Source: Flavobacteriaceae bacterium
Lineage (GTDB): Bacteria; Bacteroidota; Bacteroidia; Flavobacteriales; Flavobacteriaceae
Assembly (NCBI GenBank): GCA_027082925.1
Contig: JALWTD010000017.1
Coordinates: 124,001-188,000, forward strand
Direction: 5' to 3'
Length of the DNA: 64,000 bases
The position numbers and the translations under genes are program-made. Shown piece by piece: positions 35,127 through 45,300 of this stretch (its first letter is position 1; the number at the start of each line of letters is the position of its first letter). The notes below the pieces were generated by a model, which saw only the letters and a program-made list of their open reading frames with translations, ran no database searches and was not told where the DNA came from.

Positions 35127-35549
35127 TTAATCGAACTGTACTAACCGAATACCATCTGAATCGATGGTTATAAGTTTTTGTTTAAACAGTCCGCCAATAG
35201 CACTTTTAAACGATTTTTTACTCATTTCCAGTTGATATTTGATATCATATGGATTGCTTTTATCATGCAGTGGTAAAAATCCTTCGTTTTGCTTTAATGC
35301 GTTTAGTATTTTTATTTCATTACTAACAATAGCTCTTTTAAAGCCTACCGGTTGTAAGCTAACATCAATTTTTTGATCGTCTCTAATCTTTTTAATATAA
35401 CCTACTAAAGTATCACCTTCTTGAATACGCTTGTACAATTCATTTTTGTAAAGCATTCCTTCATATACCTCATCTATTAAAACGGTAAAACCTATTTCTG
35501 TTTGTCTAACAATTTTTAACGCTACCTTATCTCCTACTTTCAAATCCAT
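35127..35549 (-). CDS. S1-like RNA-binding and winged-helix protein (CvfB-related, short)
   Basis: The 140-residue protein resembles the C-terminal half of CvfB: an S1-like barrel (GDKVALKIVRQTEIGFTVLI, EGMLYKNELY) followed by a segment ending LFKQKLITIDSDGIRLVQF that fits a winged helix. Full CvfB proteins are about twice as long with more S1 modules, so this is a shortened form; no remnant of the missing part was seen upstream. It starts 4 bp after menD on the same strand. RNA binding is inferred from the fold. Confidence 0.75.
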   Translation of the reverse strand: MDLKVGDKVALKIVRQTEIGFTVLIDEVYEGMLYKNELYKRIQEGDTLVGYIKKIRDDQKIDVSLQPVGFKRAIVSNEIKILNALKQNEGFLPLHDKSNPYDIKYQLEMSKKSFKSAIGGLFKQKLITIDSDGIRLVQFD

Positions 35550-35553
35550 TGTA

Positions 35554-37221
35554 CTATTCTTTTAAATTTTTAAAATATGCTTTTAACACCTCATCGTTTT
35601 TAACCCTTGGTGTCATAATTTCTAATAATTTAGGTTTATTAGACTCATTATAAAACCCTTTCAGTTCAAATAATAATTCTGTTTCATTTTTAGCTTTACA
35701 ATACTCAAAATGATGCATTTTACACAAATGCGTTGCTGTTAAATTATGAGGCGTTTCAAAATAATCTAACGCGTTTGATTGTTGTGGTCCGGGTATAAAC
35801 CTAAAAATACCTCCACCTCCATTGTTTACAATAATAATTCTAAAATTAGCAGGAATATAATTATTCCAAAGTGCATTACTATCGTAAAAAAAGCTAATAT
35901 CTCCTGTAATAAAAACTGTTGGTTTATTTGAAGCGTAAGCTGCACCAACGGCAGTACTTGTACTTCCGTCAATACCACTTGTACCTCTATTGCAAAATAC
36001 GGACAGTGATTTATCAATATCAAAAAGTTGCGTATACCTAATAATAGAACTATTACTCAATTGCAATTGAGAGTAGCTTGGTATAGAAGAAAGAATTATA
36101 TCAAAAACTTTAAGGTCTGAAAATGCACAAGTTTCAACAAACAGTTGGTGTTTTTGCAATCTGAGTTTTTTCTTTTCTAACCAAAACTGTTGATAGTTAC
36201 TTTCTTTTTGTTTTGTTAAAAAGAAAAACTGACTAAAAAACAATTGAGGAGAAATTTTAAAATGGTGACTCAAAGAGTGAAATGTATCAAACGCCCTTTT
36301 TGCATCTACATGCCAATGGTGTTTTGGCTTGTAATTTCTAAGTTGTTGTTTAATTTTTTTTGAAACAATTAAACCTCCTAAACTGAGTAATATTTCGGGC
36401 TGAAATTGTTCCAATTCATTTTCAGCAAAAGGAAAAATAAGTTTATCTATACTGTTTATAAATTTAGGATGAGAAATGTTTGCTGTATTCTCAATCAGCA
36501 CTAATACAGAAGGGTCTTTTACAAAATGTTCGAGTTGCGTTTGTAATAAATCGCTAGGATAATGAGCACCTACCAGTACCATTTTTTTTGATGAAGCATT
36601 CCATATATCTGCATATTTTTGAAGTTCATCTACATCTAAAGGAACCTCATCTAACAGCGTATCTTTCGGTTTTTCTTCAACATTTAATTCGGTATCTTCA
36701 ATCTCTTCTTGCTCATACAGTGGTTCATCAAAAGGAACATTAATATGTACCGGACCTTTATTTTCTATGGCTATTTTTAATGCTTTCTCAATTAAAAATG
36801 TGTCTTTCTCATCTGTTAAATTAGCATTAAATAATGTATGATTTTGAAACACATTTTCTTGTCTAATGGTTTGACCATCTCCAATATCTATCAAATGTGG
36901 TGGCCTATCTGCCGAAATTACTACCAATGGAATATTACTGTAAAAAGCTTCTGCAATAGCCGGATAATAATTTAACAGTGCAGACCCTGATGTACATAGT
37001 AAGGCTACCGGTTTTTGTGTTTGTTGTGCTATTCCCAAAGCAAAAAAAGCAGCACTACGTTCATCTACCACAGAAAGTGCTTCTATATGTATAGATGCTT
37101 TAAAACCTATAATTAAAGGAGCATTACGAGATCCCGGTGAAATTACAACTGTTTTTATATTATTTATTTCACAACAGCTTACAACTTTCTGAGCCAATTT
37201 ATTTTTAGGTGCTAAGTGCAT
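35554..37221 (-). CDS. menD: 2-succinyl-5-enolpyruvyl-6-hydroxy-3-cyclohexene-1-carboxylate synthase
   Basis: The 555-residue thiamine diphosphate enzyme commits isochorismate to menaquinone synthesis. The N-terminal VVISPGSRNAPL and DERSAAFFALGIAQ (with the catalytic glutamate) and LLCTSGSALLNYYPA are classic MenD. The C-terminal cofactor-binding motif is FITGDISFFYDSNAL with NNGGGGIF. The length is normal. It lies 70 bp after menF on the same strand, and the short S1-type gene follows directly. Confidence 0.96.
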   Translation of the reverse strand: MHLAPKNKLAQKVVSCCEINNIKTVVISPGSRNAPLIIGFKASIHIEALSVVDERSAAFFALGIAQQTQKPVALLCTSGSALLNYYPAIAEAFYSNIPLVVISADRPPHLIDIGDGQTIRQENVFQNHTLFNANLTDEKDTFLIEKALKIAIENKGPVHINVPFDEPLYEQEEIEDTELNVEEKPKDTLLDEVPLDVDELQKYADIWNASSKKMVLVGAHYPSDLLQTQLEHFVKDPSVLVLIENTANISHPKFINSIDKLIFPFAENELEQFQPEILLSLGGLIVSKKIKQQLRNYKPKHHWHVDAKRAFDTFHSLSHHFKISPQLFFSQFFFLTKQKESNYQQFWLEKKKLRLQKHQLFVETCAFSDLKVFDIILSSIPSYSQLQLSNSSIIRYTQLFDIDKSLSVFCNRGTSGIDGSTSTAVGAAYASNKPTVFITGDISFFYDSNALWNNYIPANFRIIIVNNGGGGIFRFIPGPQQSNALDYFETPHNLTATHLCKMHHFEYCKAKNETELLFELKGFYNESNKPKLLEIMTPRVKNDEVLKAYFKNLKE

Positions 37222-37290
37222 TCAGTTCTTTGATTAAAGTTGCAAATTTACATAAAGTTATGCTAGGTATTTTAATAAGATGTAAAGAAA

Positions 37291-38352
37291 CTACAATACG
37301 TGTTTAATAATTTTCGATTTTGAAACTGTTTCTTCCCATTCATCTACCGGAATACTGTCTTTTGTAACTCCTCCTCCTACAAAAATTGAAACTTTGTTAT
37401 CCTCAATTTTCATACACCGTAAGTTTACAGAAAGGTAAGTTTCTTCATTCAAATTTAACACGCCTAAAAATCCTGAATAATATTGTCGGTCATATCCTTC
37501 ATTTTGAAGAATAAAATTAAAAGCTTGTTGCTTGGGTAACCCACAAACAGCAGGTGTTGGATGCAGTAACCTTATTACTTTACGAATAGAGCAGTTTGGC
37601 TTTAAAGTACCGGTAATTACTGTTTTTAAATGAAGTAAGTTTCCGGCCTGTACCGTTTCTGTTTTTGATTGCGTTAAGTGATACAATTCATTGTTTAAAT
37701 GAGATACTATATATGCAGTTACAAACTGCTGTTCTTGAAGTTCTTTTTTTCCCCACGCTACATTTAAATCTCCTTTATAAAGTTGAGTTCCTGCCAATGC
37801 TACGGTTTTTATTCTATTGTTTTTAACCGTTAACAAACGCTCGGGAGTTGCTCCCATCCACATACCTATTTTAGGATGGTACCACAAGTACACAAAAGCA
37901 TTGTGATATTTATATAACATATTGTAAAAAGTAGCTAACATATTAAAAGAAGGTGCTATAACTTCTTCTTTTCGTGATAAAACTACTTTTTCAGCTGCTC
38001 CTGTGGCAATAAAATCTATTCCCTTCTCAACCAAAGTTAGATGCTTCTTCTTTTCTGCAAAGGAAGTATTTTTGAATTGTTTTATTTCTTGACTAGAATT
38101 TGCATTGGGAGGTATTTCAAAAAAATCAATTGAACTTTTACTCGACGGAAAAATAATAGACTTGTCTTTTTCTGAAAAAGGACAAAAAACGAAACCAGAA
38201 TCGTTAAAAGATATCAGTTCATACAATGTACTGTCATGTTGTGCAAAAAACACCAACTGATTTTCATTTGGCTTTTTATACACTACAAAGGGTTTTTTGA
38301 GTTTATGAGCGTGTACAGCTTTTTCTAAAAAAATTGCTAGTTGTTTTTGCAA
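37291..38352 (-). CDS. menF: Isochorismate synthase (chorismate-binding family)
   Basis: The 353-residue enzyme converts chorismate to isochorismate, the step before MenD. The chorismate-binding core is present: GATPERLLTVKNNRI, VALAGTQLYKG, LHPTPAVCGLPKQ, YDRQYYSGFLG and a closing FVGGGVTKDS. The start region is short and divergent, as usual. The neighbour menD makes the menaquinone route far more likely than siderophore synthesis. The hotdog thioesterase gene precedes it by 72 bp. Confidence 0.94.
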   Translation of the reverse strand: MQKQLAIFLEKAVHAHKLKKPFVVYKKPNENQLVFFAQHDSTLYELISFNDSGFVFCPFSEKDKSIIFPSSKSSIDFFEIPPNANSSQEIKQFKNTSFAEKKKHLTLVEKGIDFIATGAAEKVVLSRKEEVIAPSFNMLATFYNMLYKYHNAFVYLWYHPKIGMWMGATPERLLTVKNNRIKTVALAGTQLYKGDLNVAWGKKELQEQQFVTAYIVSHLNNELYHLTQSKTETVQAGNLLHLKTVITGTLKPNCSIRKVIRLLHPTPAVCGLPKQQAFNFILQNEGYDRQYYSGFLGVLNLNEETYLSVNLRCMKIEDNKVSIFVGGGVTKDSIPVDEWEETVSKSKIIKHVL

Positions 38353-38424
38353 TGAGTGATAATTTAACTGTTGAGTATTTCTATTTTACAATAACCTGCT
38401 TAAAGATATATCTAATTTAACGCC

Positions 38425-38847
38425 CTATCTTCTTCTTAGCAAAATAAAGTTTGTGATTTTACAAATTGATATAAGCCTGTTTTTGTCATCTCTTATTTTT
38501 ATTTCAACAAGATGTATGGTTCTTCCCTTATGTACAATTTTTGCCGTTGCGGTAATTATTCCTTCTTTAACACTTCTTAAATGGTTTGCAGAAAATTCAA
38601 TTCCTCTAACATCGTATTTTTCTCTATCAATAGCCAACAAAGATGTTGGACTACCTACACTTTCAGCCAAAGCCATAGTTGCACCTCCATTTAATATTCC
38701 GGTTGGTTGGTATACTTTTGAAGTTACAGGCATTGTTGCTACCAAAAAATCCTCTCCTAAATCTACATACTTAATATCAAGCGTTTCCATCAAAGTATTT
38801 TCGCACAACTTGTTTAACTGTAATAATAATTCTTCTTTCTTATCCAT
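38425..38847 (-). CDS. Hotdog-fold (PaaI/YbdB-like) thioesterase, candidate DHNA-CoA thioesterase
   Basis: The 140-residue protein has the family core: VYQPTGILNGGATMALAESV, where the catalytic acidic residue lies in ALAES, and GIEFSANHLRSVKEGIITA. Its position directly before menF and menD suggests that it hydrolyses 1,4-dihydroxy-2-naphthoyl-CoA, the step needed after MenB (MenI). That link is an inference from context; the family also acts on other acyl-CoAs. Confidence 0.85.
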   Translation of the reverse strand: MDKKEELLLQLNKLCENTLMETLDIKYVDLGEDFLVATMPVTSKVYQPTGILNGGATMALAESVGSPTSLLAIDREKYDVRGIEFSANHLRSVKEGIITATAKIVHKGRTIHLVEIKIRDDKNRLISICKITNFILLRRR

Positions 38848-38892
38848 AAAAAAAATGTTAGTTCGTAAAAATAATAATTTCGTATTTAATAG

Positions 38893-38900
38893 TACCTTTG
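38893..38900 (+). promoter_or_regulatory. -7 box of the pRiA4b ORF-3-like gene
   Basis: TACCTTTG matches TAnnTTTG exactly, 25 bp before the ATG at 38926. Confidence 0.5.
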
Positions 38901-38925
38901 CTCCCTAATTTTTTATAAAATTAAA

Positions 38926-39417
38926 ATGGCGTACAAAATAAGAGTTATTTTAGATGTAGAAGAAGATGTAATACGAGATATTATTGTTCCAAAAACAATT
39001 ACATTAGACGAGCTACATCGCATTATTGCACAATCGTTTGGATTTAAAGGGTTAGAGATAGCTTCTTTTTACAAAACGACTCATGAGTGGGAACAAGGAG
39101 AGGAAATTCCTTTATGCAATATGTCTGACGATGAAACTGCTATTTCTATGGAAACTTGTACTATAAATCAGGTACTAAAAAGCAAAGGCGATAAACTAAT
39201 TTATTTGTACGATTTTTTTGCTATGTGGACCTTTTTTGTTGAACTTTCTGAAGTAGATATTCAAACTACTCAAAAGCTCCCTGCAATTGCATTTTCTTTT
39301 GGAAATACTCCAGATGAAGCACCTGCTAAGACATTTACTGCTGAAGATAATTTAGGAGATAGCGACTTTTTAGATGACGAAAGTCATTTTGAAAATATTG
39401 ATGATTTTGATTTTTAA
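38926..39417 (+). CDS. pRiA4b ORF-3-like family protein
   Basis: The 163-residue protein starts AYKIRVILDVEEDVIRDI and continues TITLDELHRIIAQSFGF, the signature of the plasmid pRiA4b ORF-3-like domain, a fold widespread in plasmids and chromosomes without a known activity. A strongly acidic C terminus (about 140-163) is present. It is not flanked by an insertion sequence, so mobility is not implied. Convergent with the next gene, with 5 bp between the stop codons. Confidence 0.82.
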   Translation: MAYKIRVILDVEEDVIRDIIVPKTITLDELHRIIAQSFGFKGLEIASFYKTTHEWEQGEEIPLCNMSDDETAISMETCTINQVLKSKGDKLIYLYDFFAMWTFFVELSEVDIQTTQKLPAIAFSFGNTPDEAPAKTFTAEDNLGDSDFLDDESHFENIDDFDF

Positions 39418-39422
39418 AATGA

Positions 39423-40484
39423 TTAGTGAATAATATAGGTATTTACATTTTCGTAATTTCTAACAACAAAATCAAAAGCAACTTTTAAAATATCTCCCAT
39501 AGAATTACATGCTTTAAATTTTTTATCCTTTGTATAATTTACCAAGTCCAATTTAAGCTGTTGTATTTTCTCTGGCGTAGATATAGTATCGTTTGACATA
39601 CAATCTAACAAGTGATTTACGCGTTCTATAGAGCCTAAAATACGTCTTGCTATTGCAGCGCGTTCTTCTCTTTTATACTGTTCTACAGATTCTTTTTGTA
39701 AACTTTCGGAAACCATTTTAACAAATTGATAGTTCTCTTTAAAAAATTGAGGAAAATATACTTTTAAATTTCCTTCATAACTCTGTTGATCAAAATCCAT
39801 AGCCCTAATACGGTACTGTACCTGATCAAAGTCATGAGAAGCTACAATTACGTAATTATACGATCGCATATCGCCAAGTAGGCGAATTACACAGCGTTCA
39901 TTAAACTTTACAAATTCTTTTGAAAGACGTTTTTTACCTCTCACAGATACATTTTTAAGGTTTTCAGAAATAAAGGTATCTCCCGGAATTCCCAGTACGT
40001 GCTCTTCAATTAAAGTGTCTTTAAAAACTAAAAAATTAATATTGTTAGGCGATAAAATATGCTCTAACTCCAAACCGTAAACACGAGAGGCATCGGCTTT
40101 TTTAATGTACAAATAGGTGTGGTTATCGTTTAAAATATTTCGAATTTTAATCCGAAAAGGTTTCGAATTTCCAAAAGTACAGTAATCTATCGCATCAACG
40201 GTTAGGTATGGCAAAGAATCATCGCCACCATCTCCGTGTAAAATCATATACATTTTTTTTAGACTTAAATCTATCTCATCACGTTCGTGCTCAGAATAAT
40301 AAACACGAACCCAAAGCGTATCATCTCCTTTTTTGTCATAAACTACAATAGATCCTGCAAAACGCAACAAATCATCATACGATACCGGAATTTTAATATT
40401 TCTATTGTACGCTGTTAAATAATCGTACAATTGTTGGTTGATAGGATATGCCGGTTTTTTTTGAGAAATTAATTTTTCGTCCAT
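39423..40484 (-). CDS. Conserved hypothetical protein
   Basis: The protein, 353 residues from the start chosen here, has no recognised domain, signal peptide or membrane helix. Its middle contains alternating beta-type stretches (TLWVRVYYSEHERDEID, VYFPQFF) and the last 80 residues are helical. I place the start at 40484 (MDEKLISQKK), because a TAnnTTTG box on the minus strand at 40506-40513 would lie inside a frame opened from 40562. The divergent ABC transporter genes lie beyond. Homologues appear to be typical of Flavobacteriia, which is a recollection, not a search. Confidence 0.65.
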   Translation of the reverse strand: MDEKLISQKKPAYPINQQLYDYLTAYNRNIKIPVSYDDLLRFAGSIVVYDKKGDDTLWVRVYYSEHERDEIDLSLKKMYMILHGDGGDDSLPYLTVDAIDYCTFGNSKPFRIKIRNILNDNHTYLYIKKADASRVYGLELEHILSPNNINFLVFKDTLIEEHVLGIPGDTFISENLKNVSVRGKKRLSKEFVKFNERCVIRLLGDMRSYNYVIVASHDFDQVQYRIRAMDFDQQSYEGNLKVYFPQFFKENYQFVKMVSESLQKESVEQYKREERAAIARRILGSIERVNHLLDCMSNDTISTPEKIQQLKLDLVNYTKDKKFKACNSMGDILKVAFDFVVRNYENVNTYIIH

Positions 40485-40505
40485 AATAAATGTGCATCTA
40501 AAACT

Positions 40506-40513
40506 CAAATTTA
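40506..40513 (-). promoter_or_regulatory. -7 box of the hypothetical gene
   Basis: Read on the minus strand this is TAAATTTG, an exact TAnnTTTG match 22 bp from the start codon at 40484. Confidence 0.5.
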
Positions 40514-40574
40514 GTACATTGCTGTAACAAAATTCAGTATTCGTCGTCTTAATTTCATACAAAATATAAAAAAA

Positions 40575-41474
40575 TTGGAAACTATTCTATCTATTGACAA
40601 ACTCAATAAAAAATACGGAAATATTCATGCTGTAAATAACCTTTCATTTGAAATAAAGAAAGGCAATGTTTATGGAATATTAGGACCTAACGGAAGTGGA
40701 AAATCTACTACTTTAGGGATTATTTTAAATGTGGTAAACAAAACTTCCGGAAGTTTTAGTTGGTTTAACGGCACGATATCAACTCATGAAGCCTTAAAAA
40801 AGGTAGGAGCTATTATAGAACGTCCTAACTTTTACCCTTATATGACTGCCGTTCAAAACTTAAAATTAGTTTGTAAAATTAAAGGCATTCCTTATTCTAA
40901 AATCGACGAAAAGTTAAAAGCTGTACATTTATTTGATCGTAAAAATAGCAAGTTTAAAACGTTTTCTTTAGGAATGAAACAACGACTTGCCATTGCTTCT
41001 GCCTTGCTAAACGATCCTGAAATTTTAATATTAGATGAACCTACAAACGGCTTAGATCCACAAGGAATACACGAAATAAGACAGATTATTAAAAAAATAG
41101 CGCACGAAGGAACTACCATTTTACTTGCATCTCACTTACTAGATGAAGTTGAAAAAGTATGTTCTCATGTAGTTATTATTCGCAACGGTATCAAATTATA
41201 TGCAGGAACCGTAGACGGAATCACATCATCTTATGGTTATTTTGAACTAAACGTTGAAGACAACCACGAAAAATTTCACCAACTTTTAACAGATTTTGAG
41301 GGCATTAACACTCTAAAAAAGGAAGACGAAAAAATAATAGCCACGCTTAGCAAACCTATAACTGCTACCGAGATTAACAATTACCTTTTTACCAATGGTG
41401 TTGTCCTTTCTCACTTAGTAAAACGCAAACCAAGTTTAGAACAACAATTTTTAACTTTAACCAACAAAAACTAA
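40575..41474 (+). CDS. ABC exporter ATP-binding protein
   Basis: The 299-residue ATPase has Walker A in GILGPNGSGKSTTLG, the ABC signature in FSLGMKQRLAIA, Walker B in EILILDEPTNGLDP and the switch histidine in LLASHLLDE. It pairs with the membrane protein that starts 1 bp after its stop codon. The branch resembles antibiotic/bacteriocin-resistance and Nat/Gld-type exporters. It probably starts at a TTG codon (40575): no ATG exists near the beginning in frame, and the sequence after TTG is the usual METILSIDKLNK. Confidence 0.9.
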   Translation: METILSIDKLNKKYGNIHAVNNLSFEIKKGNVYGILGPNGSGKSTTLGIILNVVNKTSGSFSWFNGTISTHEALKKVGAIIERPNFYPYMTAVQNLKLVCKIKGIPYSKIDEKLKAVHLFDRKNSKFKTFSLGMKQRLAIASALLNDPEILILDEPTNGLDPQGIHEIRQIIKKIAHEGTTILLASHLLDEVEKVCSHVVIIRNGIKLYAGTVDGITSSYGYFELNVEDNHEKFHQLLTDFEGINTLKKEDEKIIATLSKPITATEINNYLFTNGVVLSHLVKRKPSLEQQFLTLTNKN

Positions 41475-41475
41475 A

Positions 41476-42303
41476 ATGCTACGACTTTTAAATATAGAAA
41501 TACACAAGCTAAAATACAATAGAGCCAGCAGAGTTTTAATTTTTATCTATTTTGCTTTACTAACATCTATAGCTCTTATAGCTGCTATAAAATTTGATAT
41601 TGGTCCTATTAAATTTCACTTAGCCGATCAAGGAATTTTTAACTTTCCCTATATCTGGCATTTTAATACTTTCATGGCTTCTATTTTTAAATTTTTCTTG
41701 TTACTTGTTATTGTCTCTATGATGGCAAACGAGTATAGCAACAAAACTCTAAAACAAAATTTAATAGACGGCCTTAGTAAAAAAGAATTTATTTTATCTA
41801 AATTTTATACCGTTATTTTACTCGCTTTAATCTCAACTGTATTCGTATTTTTTATCTCACTTATTCTTGGTCTTATTTATTCTGATTACAATGAAATTTC
41901 AATAATTACTACCGATTTAGAATATTTAGTTGCGTTTTTTGTAAAGCTTGTTGGTTTTTTCTCTTTCGGACTTTTTCTAGGAATTTTAATAAAACGTTCT
42001 GCTTTCGCTGTAGGTGCTATGCTTGTTTGGCTTTTTATTGAAGGCATTGTGAAAATTATTGTTTATTGGAAGTTTAAACCTAATGTAGATACCATTATGC
42101 AATTTTTTCCCCTACAAGCAATGAGTAACTTATTAAAAGAACCTTTTACCAGATTAAACGCTGTTAAATCGGTAGCTAAACAAGTAGGTGAAGATTTATC
42201 AAAAGATTTCTCTATTCAAATTTCTGATATTATTATTGTAAGTGTATGGACCGCCATTTTTATATATGCATCATATGCTTTAATTAAAAAAAGAGATTTG
42301 TAA
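41476..42303 (+). CDS. ABC exporter permease
   Basis: The 275-residue membrane protein has about six hydrophobic segments (about 20-39, 68-87, 110-133, 150-175, 180-200, 250-270). It matches the ABC-2 type permeases that partner ATPases like the previous gene; its start overlaps nothing but follows by 1 bp, so the two are co-transcribed. The cargo is unknown. Confidence 0.85.
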   Translation: MLRLLNIEIHKLKYNRASRVLIFIYFALLTSIALIAAIKFDIGPIKFHLADQGIFNFPYIWHFNTFMASIFKFFLLLVIVSMMANEYSNKTLKQNLIDGLSKKEFILSKFYTVILLALISTVFVFFISLILGLIYSDYNEISIITTDLEYLVAFFVKLVGFFSFGLFLGILIKRSAFAVGAMLVWLFIEGIVKIIVYWKFKPNVDTIMQFFPLQAMSNLLKEPFTRLNAVKSVAKQVGEDLSKDFSIQISDIIIVSVWTAIFIYASYALIKKRDL

Positions 42304-42334
42304 ATAAATTCTTAAAATTTAAATTAGATATTCT

Positions 42335-42342
42335 TACATTTG
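42335..42342 (+). promoter_or_regulatory. -7 box of the first T9SS substrate gene
   Basis: TACATTTG matches TAnnTTTG exactly. It lies 25 bp before the ATG at 42367 and overlaps an earlier TTG codon (42340) in the same frame, so the latter cannot be the start. Confidence 0.6.
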
Positions 42343-42366
42343 AAACTTTACACTTGTAAGGTTTTA

Positions 42367-45300
42367 ATGAAAAAAATAGTCATTCTCATATCTCTTTTTT
42401 GCATCGGTTTTCAATCGTATGCTCAAGGCGAAGCTAACTTTTGGTACTTTGGTTATGGTGCCGGTATTGATTTTAATACCGGAGCTCCGGTAAGTATTTC
42501 CGGAAATTTAAATACCATTGAAGGGTGCTCTTCCTTTTCAGACAGCAATGGAAATTTGCTTTTTTATTCAGATGGTACTAATGTTTGGGATAAAAATGGA
42601 AATGTAATGACTAATGGTCAAAACATGCTTGGAAATCCTTCAAGTTCACAATCGGCCATTATTGTACCCAATCCTTCCAATGCCAATTTGTTTTATATTT
42701 TTACTGTTGGCGCTAATGAATATGACAATACCGGAAATATTGTAAATCCAACTCAAGGATTACAGGCTTACACTGTTGATATGACAGCCAATGGCGGCTT
42801 AGGAGATGTAGTTGGCGTGCCAATAGACTTATCTATTGGACGAAATCAAGAATGGACTGAAAAAGTTACTGCTGTTAAAGGTGCCGATTGCAATACTTTT
42901 TGGATTATTTCTTTAGTAAAAGACACTTTTGTAGCTTATAAAATTGACACCAACGGTTTAAATACAACACCCGTGCTTTCTACCGTAAATTATACGGCTA
43001 ATGACCCTAGAGGTTATTTAAAAGTTTCTCCTGATGGCACTAAATTAGCTTGTGCTACATACAATAACAATTCAGGAAATTTATTACTCTACTCTTTTGA
43101 TGACACTACCGGAACTGTTGCCAATGACGCTCTTTCGCTTATCAGCAATTCAAATATTGACGGAAGTGTATACGGGGTTGAGTTTTCTCCCCAATCTACT
43201 CGTTTGTATTGCTCTACTTTTGACGGTGCCAATAATCGTATCTTTCAGTTTGACTTACAAAGTGCAGATATTATTTCATCTAAAACACTCATAAACTCAC
43301 AAATTGGGTTTAGAGGTGCTTTACAACTTGCCCCTGATGGGAAAATTTATGCTGTTGTTCCTATCGATTATTTTAACGGAACTTCTTTTTTAGATGCTAT
43401 TAATGCGCCAAACGAACTAGGTGCTGCTTGTAATTACCAAGTAGACGCTCTTGATTTAGGTGCAAATGTCGCAATGCAAGGGCTACCTCCTTTTATTGCC
43501 TCTATACTTCTTCCTATTGAAATTACCGATGGAAATAGTAACCAAAACCTCAATCAAACCACAGCTAAGAGATGTGCAGGTGAAAATTATCAACTTGTGG
43601 CCCAAAATATACAAGGAAATCCTACTTATAACTGGACATTCAACGGCGTAACAATAAGTACAACCGCTAACTTAAGTTTACCAAATTTAAGCAGTACCGA
43701 TGCCGGAACATATTATTTAGAAGTACAAACCATTGACAATTGTGGAGTGAGTATTATATATCAAGGAGAAGTTACTTTAGAAGTGTATACACCTCCTACT
43801 AGCACACAACCCACAGACATCCTCCAATGCGATGATGACAATGATGGCTTTTTTAGTTTCGATTTAAATGCTCTAAAAGATGCTGAAATTCTTAACGGAC
43901 AAAGTCCAACCGAATTTGAAGTGCATTATTTTACCAATCAAGCCGATGCAGATGCCAATACCAATCCTATTGCAAATCCATACACCAATGCTTCTGCTTA
44001 CAGCTCTGATGTTATTGTTGCCAGAATTCAAAACAGTTTAAACAGTACCTGTTATCAAACACAAAGTTTTACCATTCAAGTATTTGAATCGCCTACACCG
44101 GCAGTTAATATTCCCAATCTAACTACTTGTGATTCTAACGCTGTAGGAACCGATACCGATGGCTTTGAAGCTTTTGATTTAACCGTTAAACAAACCGAAA
44201 TCCTTAACGGACAAAATCCGACCGACTTTACCGTTACTTATTTTACCGATAGTAATCTAACCAATCAAATTGCAAATCCTACAAGTTTTGTCAATACCAA
44301 TGTAAATTCTCAAACCATATATGTAAGCGTTGTAAACAATGCTAACAATACCTGTGAGGCTTCTACTTCATTTATTATTGAAGTTTTACCACTTCCTACT
44401 ATCAATGCTTCGTTTCTTTTCAAGCAATGTGATGAAGATGGAAATCCGGATGGGTTTACCGATTTTAATCTCGATGAAGCAAATACTTACATTACCTTAG
44501 GTGATAATACGTTAACGGTTACCTATTTCTTATCGTTTAACGATGCCGATACAAATACAAATCCTATCAATCCGGCTCCGTATTCTAATGCTACACAAGC
44601 AACTGTTTTTGCAAGAGTTGAAAATACCGTAGGATGCCACAGAGTAGCACAAGTAGACCTTTTGGTTTCTGCAACTTCATTCCCACCAAACTATCTTAAA
44701 ACACTCACTCAATGTGATGATGACGATACCATTGACGGTTTGCATCTTTTTGACTTGGCACAAACTACTGCTGAAATTATTGCGCTATTTCCTTCCGGAC
44801 AAAATCTCGCAGTATCCTTCTACAGAAATTTAGCCGATGCCCAATTGGAAGTAAATCAAATTCCTACCAACACGCCTTATATGAGCGAAACGCCTTTTAG
44901 TCAAACCATATATGTTAGAGTAGAAAGTAATGACAATGGTGAATGTTTTGGTTTAGGACCATACCTTCAACTAGTTGTTAATCCTAGACCTGAATTTGAA
45001 CTGGATCCTACGGCTATTTATTGTCAAAACTTACCTCCTGCTACTATCGCTATTTTTAATCCCCTTGGAAACTATACCTATCAGTGGACTTTTCAAGATG
45101 GAACGGTCGTAAGTAACAGACCGGAAGTAAGAATTGACAGAGAAGGTGTTTACACCGTTATTGCAACTTCGCAATTTGGGTGTGAATCGTTCCCGCATTC
45201 AATTACCATAACGCCTTCTATCATTGCAACAGTTACTTACGATGATATTACCGTAGTAGATGACTCTGAAAACAACTCAATTACCATTGCTACCAATTCT

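Noticed and set aside
38926-39417. Plasmid or insertion-sequence remnant because of the pRiA4b ORF-3 name
   Set aside because: The family is common on chromosomes, and no mobile-element ends or transposase surround it.
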